From Tepidanaerobacter sp. EBM-38 (GTDB taxonomy: Bacteria > Bacillota > Thermosediminibacteria > Thermosediminibacterales > Tepidanaerobacteraceae), in contig MPOT01000025.1 of NCBI GenBank assembly GCA_001896545.1, positions 62,001 through 126,000 of the forward strand: a stretch of DNA of 64,000 nucleotides. The letters are read 5' to 3'. The notes beneath the pieces were generated by a model that saw only the letters and a program-made list of their open reading frames with translations, was not told the DNA's origin and ran no database searches. Below, one piece after another: positions 36,092 through 46,283 of this stretch. Every line of letters begins with the position of its first letter. Positions within the stretch are counted from its first letter, which is position 1. The position numbers and the translations under genes are program-made.

Positions 36092-37507
36092 GTGGCTACT
36101 GCTAAACTTAAGAGTCTAATTGAACAAAAAATGCCTTTAACTTTGGGAGAAGTAATAGAGATCGCTAATGAGACCAAATCAAGTCCAGCAGTTGTGGTCA
36201 TTGAAGAGGCGCAAAATCAGACGGGTAAAAACAGAGGAGAAGTCTTAGACCTTGTCCTAAAACAGTTTGAGCATAATCTTAAAGCTGTAGAAATTGGTAT
36301 GACTACAGGAGAAAGCCTGCTGTTTGGTAAAGTGGGTGCTGAACTTGCAGCTATTGATGGGTCTAAAATCTTTGAAGATGAATTTATCGATAAGGCATTA
36401 ATGTATACCTTAGCAGCCCAAGTGGGAAATCATACTATAGGCCTTAGGCCATGTGCGGGTACAGGAGATCCTTGCCCCTATACGGGCTTCATAAAAGCCA
36501 TGATGGATAGCGGTTATGATCAAGATCGAATTGCTCAGTTGGCCAGCCTTATTTTGAAGGTAGGATCCGTATTCAGAGTGGGCAAAATTGGCACCGGCTG
36601 TAATATGGAAGGCTTCGGTGCAGGAGCTTGTGCCATGGCTGCAGCTTTTGTAGAACTTAAAGGAGGCAGCCCCCAGGCAATGGAAAGAGCTATGGTTTTA
36701 GCCTTGTCTCCTACAATTGCAGTTCCGTGCACTCCTAGGGTTATGGTGCCGGGTTTATGCGCCACCCATATCGGTGGAGCCATATTAATAGGGGCAATGG
36801 CTGCAAGTCTAGCAATAAATACTAACATCGAGGTGAATGTTCCGATAGATGTTATGGTATCTATGGCTGCAGAGATTCATCCTATTTCAGCCAAAGAGAT
36901 TGTTCCTACTGTGATAAAGTTCATGGAGCCTTTTTTCAAAACAAAGCCCATGGTGGAAGAACTGATAGACGACACAGTTAAATCAAAAGAAAAAACAAGA
37001 ATTGAAGAAACCATAAAGGAAGCCAAGGAAATTTCAAAAAGGCTTGTCACCGGTGCAAGACCTATTACGGAAACCTTAGGTGAAGCTGTTGTAGGCGGTA
37101 GCAGTCAAGCAGTGGGTTCTCCTACTAATGCAGCACGAATTGCCCACTTTTTATGTAAGGGAAATATTAAAAAAGTAAAGATAGAGCTTTATCCTGAACT
37201 TTTTGCCCGGCGAGGGATAAATATCCCTGGCATACTGATGGCTGCTGTGTTCGGATCCTCTACTGCTGATTATGAGATGTACGGTAAAGTTATGGATAAA
37301 GTCAAGGAAAAAGGAATAGAAGTGGAGATTTTAGAAACCCAGGAATATCAGGTGCAGAGAATTACCATAGTGGCAGAAGAAGTGACTTCTATGGTAGATA
37401 CTTTAAATAGAGGCGGGGGACGATTAGTTCTAAGAGATGCAAGCCCTTCTAAAGATGAGGCTTTAAAGATAGCAAAAGAACTGGGTATAGTAGTTATAAA
37501 TCCTTAA
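36092..37507 (+). CDS. hmd: Serine-dehydratase-like 2-(hydroxymethyl)glutarate dehydratase
   Basis: 471 residues, GTG start one base after the hgd stop with aggaggaa upstream. Homologous to the alpha domain of iron-sulfur L-serine dehydratases (residues about 15-340), followed by a ~110-residue C-terminal domain. Conserved cysteines for a [4Fe-4S] cluster: RPCAGTGDPCPYTG, GCNMEGFGAGACAMAA and VPCTPRVMVPG. A serine-dehydratase-like enzyme was predicted in Eubacterium barkeri to dehydrate 2-(hydroxymethyl)glutarate to 2-methyleneglutarate; position and family match. No separate beta subunit is present. Confidence 0.85.
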   Translation: MATAKLKSLIEQKMPLTLGEVIEIANETKSSPAVVVIEEAQNQTGKNRGEVLDLVLKQFEHNLKAVEIGMTTGESLLFGKVGAELAAIDGSKIFEDEFIDKALMYTLAAQVGNHTIGLRPCAGTGDPCPYTGFIKAMMDSGYDQDRIAQLASLILKVGSVFRVGKIGTGCNMEGFGAGACAMAAAFVELKGGSPQAMERAMVLALSPTIAVPCTPRVMVPGLCATHIGGAILIGAMAASLAINTNIEVNVPIDVMVSMAAEIHPISAKEIVPTVIKFMEPFFKTKPMVEELIDDTVKSKEKTRIEETIKEAKEISKRLVTGARPITETLGEAVVGGSSQAVGSPTNAARIAHFLCKGNIKKVKIELYPELFARRGINIPGILMAAVFGSSTADYEMYGKVMDKVKEKGIEVEILETQEYQVQRITIVAEEVTSMVDTLNRGGGRLVLRDASPSKDEALKIAKELGIVVINP

Positions 37508-37524
37508 GGGGCGGTGAACTAAGC

Positions 37525-38742
37525 TTGAATATCATTGAACGGATTATAGCGCAAAAGACCGGAAAAGAAACAGTGAAAGCGGGAGATGAATTGTGTGTGC
37601 CTGTAGATCTGGCAATAGCCCATGATGTTACCGGTCCGATGGCCATAGAACAATTTAGAAAAATCGGTGCCGAGAAAGTTTTTGACAAGGACAAAGTAGT
37701 ATTTGTCATAGATCACAACATACCTTCTTCTTCTGTTGATTCACGATTGCAACATAATAGTTTAAAAAGCTTTTACAAAGATATGGGAATTAAATTGTAC
37801 CACCAGGGAGATGGAGTCATTCATCAATTGGCGGCTGAGAAAGCCCTATACAAAGAGGGAGATATTGTGGTAGGCGCCGATTCTCATACATGCACAGCCG
37901 GTGCCTTCGGTGCCGTAGCTATTCCCGTAGGAGCAACAGAACTGGCAGCGGTAATGGCTTTAGGAACTATAGATATAGAAGTGCCCCAAACTTATCTAAT
38001 TGAGGTTGAAGGGCATTTAAATCCCGGCGTATATGCCAAAGACGTCATTCTTTATTTAATAGGCAAATTTGGCACCCACGGTTTTACGGACAAAGCGGTG
38101 ATTTTTGGCGGTAATACTATCACAAACATGTCCTTTGATGAAAAGATGACTATATCCAATATGGCCATAGAGATGGGGGCCATGATAGGGTATGTGAACC
38201 AAGGTGAGCCCATAGGAGAAGTTGAGGCAACTTACAGGATACAAGCATCGGACATACAGCCACAAGTAGCCTGCCCTTATTCTCCGGGCAATGTCAAACC
38301 GGTGAAAGATGTAGAGGGGACACCAATAACTCAAGTTGTTATAGGAAGTTGCACTAATGGTCGTGTTCAAGATATGGAGATTGCTGCCGAGGTTTTAAAA
38401 GGAAAAAAAATATCCGATATGGTGACCATGATAGTAGTTCCTGCATCCAAGAAAGTTATCGAACAAATGGACCACAAAGGTATAACCAAAATATTTCGCG
38501 ATGCTGGTGCTATTGTGGTAAATCCGGGATGTGGGCCGTGCTTCGGTGCCCATCAAGGTTTACTCAGTGAAGACGATATTGCCGTTTCCACTACAAACAG
38601 GAACTTTCCCGGTCGCATGGGCCACAATAAAGCAAAGGTTTACTTGGCTTCTCCCAGAACGGCTGCGGAAAGTGCCATAGCCGGATACATTGTAAGTCCG
38701 GGAAGCGTTTTGCCATGGAGGGATGATTGTGAAAAAAGTTAA
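37525..38742 (+). CDS. dmdA: 2,3-dimethylmalate dehydratase large subunit
   Basis: 405 residues, aconitase/isopropylmalate isomerase large-subunit family, TTG start after ggggcggtga. Ligands of the [4Fe-4S] cluster: the Cys of VIGSCTNGR and the two cysteines of NPGCGPCFGAHQG; ADSHTCTAGAFGA is the conserved substrate block. With DmdB it hydrates dimethylmaleate to (2R,3S)-2,3-dimethylmalate. Sequence alone cannot exclude a LeuC or aconitase-like role, but the gene cluster is decisive. Overlaps dmdB. Confidence 0.9.
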   Translation: MNIIERIIAQKTGKETVKAGDELCVPVDLAIAHDVTGPMAIEQFRKIGAEKVFDKDKVVFVIDHNIPSSSVDSRLQHNSLKSFYKDMGIKLYHQGDGVIHQLAAEKALYKEGDIVVGADSHTCTAGAFGAVAIPVGATELAAVMALGTIDIEVPQTYLIEVEGHLNPGVYAKDVILYLIGKFGTHGFTDKAVIFGGNTITNMSFDEKMTISNMAIEMGAMIGYVNQGEPIGEVEATYRIQASDIQPQVACPYSPGNVKPVKDVEGTPITQVVIGSCTNGRVQDMEIAAEVLKGKKISDMVTMIVVPASKKVIEQMDHKGITKIFRDAGAIVVNPGCGPCFGAHQGLLSEDDIAVSTTNRNFPGRMGHNKAKVYLASPRTAAESAIAGYIVSPGSVLPWRDDCEKS

Positions 38743-39265
38743 AGGTCGAGTATTTTTTCTGGGAGATAACATAGATACAGATCAGATTTTACCCGGCTAT
38801 GCCATGTCGGTTCCAGCTTGTCAACTAAAAAATTATGCATTAAAGGGAAGCTCAATTCCGGATTTTGTCGAAAAAGTAAGACCTGGGGATGTGATCATAG
38901 GAGGCAAAAATTTCGGGTGCGGTTCAAGCCGGGAACAGGCACCTGTGGCCTTAAAGGACGCTGGAGTTGGTGCCGTTATAGCCGCTTCTTTTGCTATGAT
39001 ATTCAGAAAAAACTCTATAAATATCGGGTTGCCGGTAATCACATCTGAGTGCATAGACCTAATGAAAAGAGAAATTCAAGAAGGCGATCAAGTAGAAGTT
39101 GATATTGAATCGGGAATTTTACTGCATATTGATTCAGGTAGGGTCTATGAGTTAAAAAAACTTTCCGAACCGGCTTTGGCTACACTGAGAGCCGGCGGTC
39201 TTATAAATCGTGTAAGGGATATACTGTGTGAGAGAGGTGAGCTAATTGACTGTAAAAAGGCCTAA
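38729..39265 (+). CDS. dmdB: 2,3-dimethylmalate dehydratase small subunit
   Basis: About 178 residues, LeuD/aconitase swivel-domain family: [15 protein letters not shown] at the N-terminus, [18 protein letters not shown] (about 58-75) and [16 protein letters not shown]. Partner of DmdA. A GTG at 38729 about six bases after ggaggg is preferred over the ATG at 38723. Overlaps dmdA by 14 bases and mgm by 20 bases, so translation is coupled. Confidence 0.9.
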   Translation: MKKVKGRVFFLGDNIDTDQILPGYAMSVPACQLKNYALKGSSIPDFVEKVRPGDVIIGGKNFGCGSSREQAPVALKDAGVGAVIAASFAMIFRKNSINIGLPVITSECIDLMKREIQEGDQVEVDIESGILLHIDSGRVYELKKLSEPALATLRAGGLINRVRDILCERGELIDCKKA

Positions 39266-41093
39266 TACTGAAAGAATTATCAAAGAAGATATGGAGCGAA
39301 TAAAAGCCTATGAAAAGGCATTTGATGTTAAAATGCCATATATCGATGAAAAAGGAATTATTCAAGGGCTTCCAGAGCCTTATCCCCGGGAAGTTAACGG
39401 AGTGATGAGAAGCGGGTACCGGTTGACGGAATTAGGAAGAAAGGCCAAAAAAGACAGCATTCCTATAATGAATCCTATACTGGGCAGAAATACCGCGGAG
39501 GAAACTTACAGAGAATCAAAACATATGTACGATATGGCGGAAAAACTAGGTACTACTCTTTTTCACTTCGTACACTCGGAAGCGACTCGCCATATAGATC
39601 CTTTAGACGGCATCGAACTGATAGAACAGTCCCGAGGTAAAGGTGGGATTACACCTCTTGGTGAGCGAGAGTTTGTGAAACTGGGTGGGGGTTCAAAACA
39701 CCCAATGCGGATTAATGCCACCGGCGATACTCCACACTTATCCATATTAAACTCTTTTATAGCTGGTTTCGATGGTACTGATATAGGGCCGGTTATCCAC
39801 GTGCATTTTGGAGGTCGAGGTATTCATGATTATAAAACCAAGGTGTTAAACGGTTTTAAAGCTATTCAGATTTGTGCGGAAAACAATATTTTCGTCCAAC
39901 TTGATTCTCACAAACATATAAACAATATTGAAGGTACCGATGGAATGGCTCTAGCAATGTGCTTATTAGCTGAAGGATTAGCAGTTTTGGGGGGTCTTGA
40001 CCGGGCTTTGAGTTGTATTCAAATGAATGTAGCCGGTATAAACCTTATGGCAGATCTAGCACTGATGAAAGCCTTCAGAGAGATGATATGGAGTGAGTTC
40101 ATTGTTGTAGTTCCCGAAACCTTCCAGAATCCTCCTGCTGATTTAACAGTGGAACAAGCCCACTTTGCTAGAATGGCTATAAGTGCAAAATTGGGCGGTG
40201 CCAATTTCTATAGACCAAAAGCTGCCGAATCTGTGGGAATACCTACAGGGGAATCTATGGCAAAAGCCATTTGGGCCACTATGAATGTATTTGAAAACAC
40301 TTATAAAATTGATATCCATGATGAATATATCACGCAGCGCAAAAACGAAATAAAACAGGAGGCCTTGGCAGTATTAACAGCTGCTTTAGGTGAATCAACC
40401 ATGCTTAAGCCAGAGCAGATCACTGAGGATTTCTGGAAGCGGTACAATCCCGAGGAGCTTATAGAGCTAATAGTAAAAGCCGGTAAAAGCGGTATATTAG
40501 ATACTCCCCGAGCCGGAGGGTGGGACTTGAAGCGATTTGTAAAAACCCATCGGGATCCTGATGGAATCAGACGATATGTACCAGGCTATACTCCACTGGG
40601 AGTGGACAAAAAATATATGCCTGTTACTAAAGAGAAAGTTCAAGTTCCTAAACAGGTTCCAATTACTAAAAAACATAAAGTAGTACTTGCCACAGTTGGA
40701 GCCGATGCTCACGTAGTTGGGATAAACCAAGTTCGAGAAGCCATCCAACAGGCAGGTTACGAGGTTATATTCTTAAGGGGCATGAACCTACCGGAAACTG
40801 TAGCAGAAGTGGCTGCAGAGACTAAAGCCAGTGTAGTGGGAGTCAGTAACCTTTTGGGTCTTGGAATTACCTTATTTCCACGGGTGAACCAGCGTTTACA
40901 GGAACTGGGCATAAGAGACGATGTTGTGCTAATGGCTGGGGGCAGGATTGCAGAAAAGGAAGAAGACCACAAAGAATACGAGGATAAAATTAAAAATGAA
41001 GGCCCCGGTTTTCTTGGAGTTGACGGATTTTTTGGTCCTGGTTCCAAGTTGGATGATATTGTGGCATGGATTGATGAAAAGACTCAAAAATAA
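39246..41093 (+). CDS. mgm: 2-methyleneglutarate mutase (B12-dependent)
   Basis: 615 residues from a TTG start after agaggtgag. Adenosylcobalamin-dependent carbon-skeleton mutase converting 2-methyleneglutarate to 3-methylitaconate. An N-terminal TIM-barrel region (for example [20 protein letters not shown] and [20 protein letters not shown]) precedes a B12 domain with D-x-H-x-x-G at D487, H489 and G492, then SNLLGLG and [12 protein letters not shown], the Ser-x-Leu and GG motifs that hold the nucleotide tail. Length matches the E. barkeri enzyme (about 614). The MutL-like ATPase two genes downstream is its probable reactivase. Confidence 0.93.
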   Translation: MTVKRPNTERIIKEDMERIKAYEKAFDVKMPYIDEKGIIQGLPEPYPREVNGVMRSGYRLTELGRKAKKDSIPIMNPILGRNTAEETYRESKHMYDMAEKLGTTLFHFVHSEATRHIDPLDGIELIEQSRGKGGITPLGEREFVKLGGGSKHPMRINATGDTPHLSILNSFIAGFDGTDIGPVIHVHFGGRGIHDYKTKVLNGFKAIQICAENNIFVQLDSHKHINNIEGTDGMALAMCLLAEGLAVLGGLDRALSCIQMNVAGINLMADLALMKAFREMIWSEFIVVVPETFQNPPADLTVEQAHFARMAISAKLGGANFYRPKAAESVGIPTGESMAKAIWATMNVFENTYKIDIHDEYITQRKNEIKQEALAVLTAALGESTMLKPEQITEDFWKRYNPEELIELIVKAGKSGILDTPRAGGWDLKRFVKTHRDPDGIRRYVPGYTPLGVDKKYMPVTKEKVQVPKQVPITKKHKVVLATVGADAHVVGINQVREAIQQAGYEVIFLRGMNLPETVAEVAAETKASVVGVSNLLGLGITLFPRVNQRLQELGIRDDVVLMAGGRIAEKEEDHKEYEDKIKNEGPGFLGVDGFFGPGSKLDDIVAWIDEKTQK

Positions 41094-41126
41094 TGTTTTC
41101 TAAAATACTTACAGGAGGAGAACTCT

Positions 41127-42281
41127 ATGGAACAGGAAAAAATAAGGGCTGTAATAATGAGGGCGGGAACCAGCAAAGGTATATTCTTAAGAGATGAAGA
41201 TTTGCCCAAGGATAAGGATAAGAGGGATGAGACAATTTTGAAGATATTCGGAAGTCCGGATGTAAGACAGATTGACGGCCTTGGGGGCGCAGACCCATTA
41301 ACAAGCAAAGTAGCCATTATTGGTCCTCCTTCAAGATCTGATGCCGATATCGATTATACATTTGGGCAAGTGTCTTATGTAGCGCCTACCATTGATTATT
41401 CAGGCAACTGTGGCAACATTTCATCAGGAGTGGGTCCGTTTGCTATAGATGAAGGACTAGTAAAGGTTGAAGAGCCATATACGATAGTAAGAGTTCACAA
41501 TACAAACACTAACTCTATTCTAATAGAGCAGGTCCAAGTGGTAAACGGAAAAGCAAAAGTGCTCGGAGACTATAAAATAGATGGAGTACCTGGAACAGGA
41601 GCAGAAATTTCCATTGATTTTTCTCAAACTGCCGGTGCCAAGACCGGTAAACTATTACCAACGGGAAATGTGAAAGATAAAATCCAAATAACTAATTTAG
41701 GAGAATTGGAAGTTTCCATAGTGGATGCAGCCAATCCCATGGTTTTTGTTAGGGCTGTAGACTTAGGACTAACAGGCACTGAGACACCTGAAGAAATCGA
41801 CGGCAATCAAAAGATACTGGATATACTCGAGGAAATCCGATCGAAAACTGCACAAACCATTGGAATGGTTAAGGATTGGAGAGAAGCTAAGACGAAATCT
41901 CCAGCCTTTCCTATGGTGGCCTTTGTATCTCCGGCTTCAGATTATAAAGATTTTACCACAGGACAGCAGATCAGGGAAGAAGATATAGATTTTGTATCCA
42001 GATTGATGTTTATGCAAATAATGCACAAAACTTATGCCGGAACGGGGACTATTTGTACAGGTGCTGCTGCAAGAATTGATGGAACTGTAGTAAATGAAGT
42101 GATGAAAGAAAAACATCGGGGCAAAGATCCAATTCTAAGAATAGGGCATCCTGCAGGAATAATTACTATTGATGTATGTGCAAATCATGAAGAGGGAAAG
42201 TGGAATCTTAAAAAGGCTGCCATAAGTAGAACTGCAAGAAGAATCATGGAGGGATACTGCTATATACCTAAAGAAAGGTGA
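41127..42281 (+). CDS. mii: 3-methylitaconate delta-isomerase
   Basis: 384 residues, PrpF/DUF453 family with the diaminopimelate-epimerase fold. Isomerises (R)-3-methylitaconate to 2,3-dimethylmaleate. Seen: VIMRAGTSKGIFLRDEDLP at the start, GADPLTSKVAIIGPPS, and the YSGNCGNISSGVGPFA block with conserved Cys and Asn. A methylaconitate isomerase (PrpF) would look similar, but no methylcitrate genes are here. aggaggag precedes the ATG; the stop nearly abuts the next start. Confidence 0.9.
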   Translation: MEQEKIRAVIMRAGTSKGIFLRDEDLPKDKDKRDETILKIFGSPDVRQIDGLGGADPLTSKVAIIGPPSRSDADIDYTFGQVSYVAPTIDYSGNCGNISSGVGPFAIDEGLVKVEEPYTIVRVHNTNTNSILIEQVQVVNGKAKVLGDYKIDGVPGTGAEISIDFSQTAGAKTGKLLPTGNVKDKIQITNLGELEVSIVDAANPMVFVRAVDLGLTGTETPEEIDGNQKILDILEEIRSKTAQTIGMVKDWREAKTKSPAFPMVAFVSPASDYKDFTTGQQIREEDIDFVSRLMFMQIMHKTYAGTGTICTGAAARIDGTVVNEVMKEKHRGKDPILRIGHPAGIITIDVCANHEEGKWNLKKAAISRTARRIMEGYCYIPKER

Positions 42282-42286
42282 TATTC

Positions 42287-43702
42287 GTGGCCAAATACGA
42301 TTATTTTGTTATCGATATAGGCAGCACCTATACAAAACTAAGATTGTTTAAAGATTGTCGATTGGTAGCTACAGCTCAGGCACCTACTACTATTGAAAAT
42401 GTATACAAGGGAATAACTCTGGGAAAGACAAAAATATGTGCAGCTACCGGAGATACATCTATCGATGCTTGTCATGTGCTTGCTACCAGCAGTGCCGCCG
42501 GCGGCCTTAGAATGGTAGCTATGGGTTATATGGCCAGAGTTACAGCAAAAGCTGCTAAAGAAGTAGCTATGAATGCGGGAGCCCGAGTATTGGAAATAGT
42601 ATCACAAGAAGATCCCCCAGAATACCGAGTAGAAATTTTAAAAGAGATAAATCCAGATATAATTTTGTTGGCTGGGGGAACTGACGGCGGTGACGAATCT
42701 TCCATCATTGAAAATGCAAAATTGATACTGGAAAGCGGGATAAAGGCTGTTGTAATAATAGCAGGAAACATCAACTCTCAATCAGAAGTAGCTGGGATCT
42801 TACATGATGGCGGAGTTGCCTACGAAAGAGTACCAAATATAATGCCTACAATTCATGAACTTAGAGTTAGGGAAGCTCGGGAAGCCATTCATCAGGAGTT
42901 CATACGACAGATAACAAAGGCTCCAGGCCTTGCTCCCCTGAAACAAGAGATAACCACTGACAAGATAATACCTACCCCTGGAGCGGTACTTATGGGAGCC
43001 GAACTTCTCGCAAAGGGCGTATATGATGAAAAAGGCTTGGGCGACTTAGTGCTGGTTGATTTAGGAGGTGCAACTACAGATGTACACTCGGTGCTTCCTA
43101 GCTTAGAAAAACTAGCTGATGAAGAGAAAGGATTAATAGTGGCCAATGAAAAGCAGGTCGCCTATAGAACCGTAGAAGGAAATTTAGGTATGCGTGTCAG
43201 TGCTCAAGGTATTCTCGATGTGGTGGGGAGTAAAGGTTTATTAAAGAAAAGAAATATTGATGATAAATCCGTTGAAAGGGAAGTTACTCAATATGTACGC
43301 TTTTTAGAAAAGAATCCGGGGCATCTGCCTAAGAATGAAAGAGAAAAACTATTCGATGAACTTTTGGCAGAAACCGCTATAGAAGTTGCCTTAAAACGTC
43401 ATGCGGGATTCATAACCCAAGAGTTTGATCCAATTATGGGTACAGTACCTGGGATGCCTATTGGCAGAGACCTTAGAAAGGTAAAGTACATAATAGGGGT
43501 AGGCGGATTTTTTGTTCACAACAAATTAAGTGATGCGCAGAAAAGAATAGAAAATGCTATCAAAAAACCCGAATTTTCCCTGCTCCCGGAGAATCCTGAA
43601 ATCCTTATCGACCAAAACTATCTTTTGTATGCAGCAGGTGCTATATCACAAATCGATCGAGAATATGCGTTTACATTACTTAAAAATTATTTTGGAATAT
43701 GA
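42287..43702 (+). CDS. MutL/GlmL-family ATPase, probable mutase reactivase
   Basis: About 471 residues. GTG at 42287 follows aaaggtg; the frame can begin at 42278. Actin/Hsp70-like ATPase: phosphate-1 motif FVIDIGSTYTKLRLF, a central ILLAGGTDGGD, phosphate-2 LVDLGGATTDVHSV and an adenosine motif near IIGVGGFFVHN. GlmL/MutL proteins accompany glutamate mutase and are thought to reactivate the B12 enzyme by exchanging damaged cofactor. Between mii and dml its client is almost certainly Mgm (inference). The stop overlaps the dml frame. Confidence 0.85.
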   Translation: MAKYDYFVIDIGSTYTKLRLFKDCRLVATAQAPTTIENVYKGITLGKTKICAATGDTSIDACHVLATSSAAGGLRMVAMGYMARVTAKAAKEVAMNAGARVLEIVSQEDPPEYRVEILKEINPDIILLAGGTDGGDESSIIENAKLILESGIKAVVIIAGNINSQSEVAGILHDGGVAYERVPNIMPTIHELRVREAREAIHQEFIRQITKAPGLAPLKQEITTDKIIPTPGAVLMGAELLAKGVYDEKGLGDLVLVDLGGATTDVHSVLPSLEKLADEEKGLIVANEKQVAYRTVEGNLGMRVSAQGILDVVGSKGLLKKRNIDDKSVEREVTQYVRFLEKNPGHLPKNEREKLFDELLAETAIEVALKRHAGFITQEFDPIMGTVPGMPIGRDLRKVKYIIGVGGFFVHNKLSDAQKRIENAIKKPEFSLLPENPEILIDQNYLLYAAGAISQIDREYAFTLLKNYFGI

Positions 43703-43722
43703 GCTTTAAGGAGGAACTGAAG

Positions 43723-44595
43723 TTGAAGAAAACAACTTTACTAAGAAAACTAATCGAAGATGAACAAATTCTTGTAGCACCCGGTGCTCATGATGTATTA
43801 ACAGCTAAAGTCATCGAAAAAGTAGGTTTCAATGCAGTGTACATGACAGGATATGGCCGGGCTGCCAGTTATCTCGGCAAGCCCGATGTAGGACTGATAA
43901 CCATGACGGAGATGCAGGATCAAGTCAGTAAACTTGCTGCAGCAGTGGATATACCAGTTATAGCGGATGGAGATACAGGCTTTGGCAATGCAATAAATGT
44001 TATGAGAACCGTTAAAGAGTATGAAAAAGCAGGAGCAGCTGCTATACAATTGGAAGATCAGGTTGCTCCAAAAAAATGTGGACACATGATAGGTCGTCAA
44101 GTAGTTTCAATGGATGAGATGTTAGGGAAAATTGAGGCAGCAATAAGTGCTAGACAGGACCCAGACTTTGTGATTATAGCACGTACCGATGCTAGGACAT
44201 CTATGGGTTTTGAAGAGGCATTAAAGCGGGCAAAAGCCTATGCTGAAGCTGGAGCAGATGTTATATTTTTTGAATCCCCGGAGAGCAAAGAAGAGATGAT
44301 AAGGCTCAACAAAGAGCTTAACGTTCCTACACTGGCAAATATGGTGGAAGGCGGGAGAACCCCCCTGTTTAGCGCCAAAGAGCTGGAGGAAATGGGATAT
44401 GCGCTAGTTATATTTCCTACAGCATCAGTTTATACCACTGCCAAATCAATGATGGAGCTAATGCAGGAATTGAAAAGTAAAGGTACTACACGGGATTCTA
44501 TTGAAAAGATGATCCCCTTTCAGGAGTTTAATGATTTAATTGGATTGCCTGAGATAAGAGAATTAGAAAACAAGTATGTAAGAGGAGGGGTGTAG
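43723..44595 (+). CDS. dml: 2,3-dimethylmalate lyase
   Basis: About 290 residues, isocitrate lyase/PEP mutase superfamily. Cleaves (2R,3S)-2,3-dimethylmalate to pyruvate and propionate, the last step of the pathway. Motifs: VAPGAHDVLTAKVIE, VYMTGYGRAASYLG, metal-binding DGDTGFGNA, the catalytic KKCGH (about residues 109-113), and the IARTDAR segment. A TTG at 43723 is placed 8 bases after aaggagg; the ATG at 43699 overlaps the preceding stop but has no site. Confidence 0.9.
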   Translation: MKKTTLLRKLIEDEQILVAPGAHDVLTAKVIEKVGFNAVYMTGYGRAASYLGKPDVGLITMTEMQDQVSKLAAAVDIPVIADGDTGFGNAINVMRTVKEYEKAGAAAIQLEDQVAPKKCGHMIGRQVVSMDEMLGKIEAAISARQDPDFVIIARTDARTSMGFEEALKRAKAYAEAGADVIFFESPESKEEMIRLNKELNVPTLANMVEGGRTPLFSAKELEEMGYALVIFPTASVYTTAKSMMELMQELKSKGTTRDSIEKMIPFQEFNDLIGLPEIRELENKYVRGGV

Positions 44596-44836
44596 ATATA
44601 AAAAATAATTAAACAGTTGGATAAATACTAAACCAGATCAATAATTTTGTCAGCAGAGTTTATTTTACTTTTTTAAAAAGCTAATAGGAATGTATGTGTT
44701 GTTTGTATTAAGAACTAGCAGTAACCCATGAGTGACTTTCATTGTGAAAAGGTGTATTGGCAGCTAAAATAGTATTTGTGAAAGTGCACTCCAACTCAGC
44801 TCCCAATATTAAGTATTTTAATGAGGAGGAAAGTTA

Positions 44837-46108
44837 ATGCAAACAGAGACAAAAAAAGTTGAGCAAAATACCGATATTTATGAAAGCGCATTTGCACCAG
44901 TTCCGGAATCTCAAAGAAAAACTTTATTAAGCCTGACCGCTGTTTTAGCAGGATATCCTATAGCCTTATCCAATTTCGTTATCGGAGGAGCGGCTGGAGT
45001 TGGATTGACCTTTGACAAAGCACTATTAGCGTTATTTATTGGGAACGGGATATTGATTGCGATAGTTATAATTACGGGTTTAATGGCTTACGAGACAGGA
45101 TTGTCCACTGCATTTCTATCAAGAAGAGCTTTTGGCAAAAATGGTTCTAGCATATTTTCTTTATTGTTGGCAATGTCTTCAGTTACATGGATATCATTGA
45201 ATGGTGACATATTTTCAAGGCTTATAAAAACTACATTCCCTTGGTGGCCGATTAGCATTCCTATTACCGCTGTAATTGTAATATTAATATGGATGCAATC
45301 CGCAATTAGAGGCTATAAAGGGTTAGAAGTTGTAAGCTTTATTGGTGTTCCTGCCGCACTTATCATGTCTTTAGTTGGTGTTATTGCTGCATTCAATGCA
45401 ACGAATGGTTTTGCTGGGCTAACAAGTTATATACCTGAGAAACCAATGTCTTTTACAGCTGCTACAGCTTCAATAGTTGGTGGCTGGGTATTTGGTGCAA
45501 CAATTACACCGGATATCTGTCGTTTTGCAAAAAGCAAAAGAGATGTAGTAATAGCCGGTTTAGTAGCATTTATAGTTGGTTGTTTTGGTTTACAGCTTGC
45601 AGGTGCGCTGGTAGCCCTTGCTACAGGACAAGGTGATTTTACTTTAGCAATGGCTGAGCTAGGTCTTACAGGTGTTGCTTTTGTGGCAGCTATATTCTGC
45701 CTTTGGACTACCCAAGACAATAACATATACGGGGCAAGCCTTGCAATACAAAATGTTTTAAGAGAAACTTCAGCAAAAGGAAAAGTAAGTCACATGCAAA
45801 TAGCAATTGCAGTAGCAGGTGTTTCAGCTGTATTTGCTGCCTTGGGAATTTATAAATATATACTGCCTATAATACAATTCTTATCAGTTCTAATACCACC
45901 TGTACCAGGGTTACTTACAGCCGAATATTATTTTGTAAAAAATTCAAAAGAAAATATTACAACAAATTGGTTAGCAATGTTAGCGTGGGTTTTAGGTGGA
46001 ACTACAGGATATATTTCACTTAAAACGAACTTCTTCATTCCCCCTGTTGTAGGCATGGTTGCCGCAGGTGTAATTTATACAGTCTTAAGTAAACTGTTTG
46101 ATAAATAA
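44837..46108 (+). CDS. NCS1/CodB-type permease, candidate substrate uptake
   Basis: 423 residues, about 12 helices, cytosine/purine permease (NCS1) family: PVPESQRKTLLSLTAVLAG opening, SRRAFGKNGSSIFSLLLA, then SVTWISLNG, WVFGATITPDICRFAKSKRD and DNNIYGASLAIQNV. NCS1 carriers import nucleobases, hydantoins and related N-heterocycles, which suits nicotinate or another pyridine (inference). aggaggaaa precedes the ATG. The 240 bases upstream have no recognisable sigma-54 promoter; a TTGGCA at about 44767 lacks a -12 partner. Confidence 0.82.
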   Translation: MQTETKKVEQNTDIYESAFAPVPESQRKTLLSLTAVLAGYPIALSNFVIGGAAGVGLTFDKALLALFIGNGILIAIVIITGLMAYETGLSTAFLSRRAFGKNGSSIFSLLLAMSSVTWISLNGDIFSRLIKTTFPWWPISIPITAVIVILIWMQSAIRGYKGLEVVSFIGVPAALIMSLVGVIAAFNATNGFAGLTSYIPEKPMSFTAATASIVGGWVFGATITPDICRFAKSKRDVVIAGLVAFIVGCFGLQLAGALVALATGQGDFTLAMAELGLTGVAFVAAIFCLWTTQDNNIYGASLAIQNVLRETSAKGKVSHMQIAIAVAGVSAVFAALGIYKYILPIIQFLSVLIPPVPGLLTAEYYFVKNSKENITTNWLAMLAWVLGGTTGYISLKTNFFIPPVVGMVAAGVIYTVLSKLFDK

Positions 46109-46283
46109 ACAAGTTGAAAAAGAAGTTCAACAAAGCAATAGTGAAATGAATATATAGTTTTTCAAAGCATTAAAATTCAAACCTGTGTAGGGAACTGCAA
46201 AAGGTTGTCCACAGGCAGTAGTAAGTGACTAATTATAAAGTAACTTTTCAAAATTAACAATTAATAAGGAGGCAGAAGAGATC

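Noticed and set aside
37525-39265. leuCD (isopropylmalate isomerase) assignment for dmdAB
   Set aside because: No leucine biosynthesis genes are nearby, while mgm, mii and dml surround the pair.
44765-44785. Sigma-54 promoter before the NCS1 permease (TTGGCA)
   Set aside because: The -24 half looks good but no GC is found ten bases after the GG.
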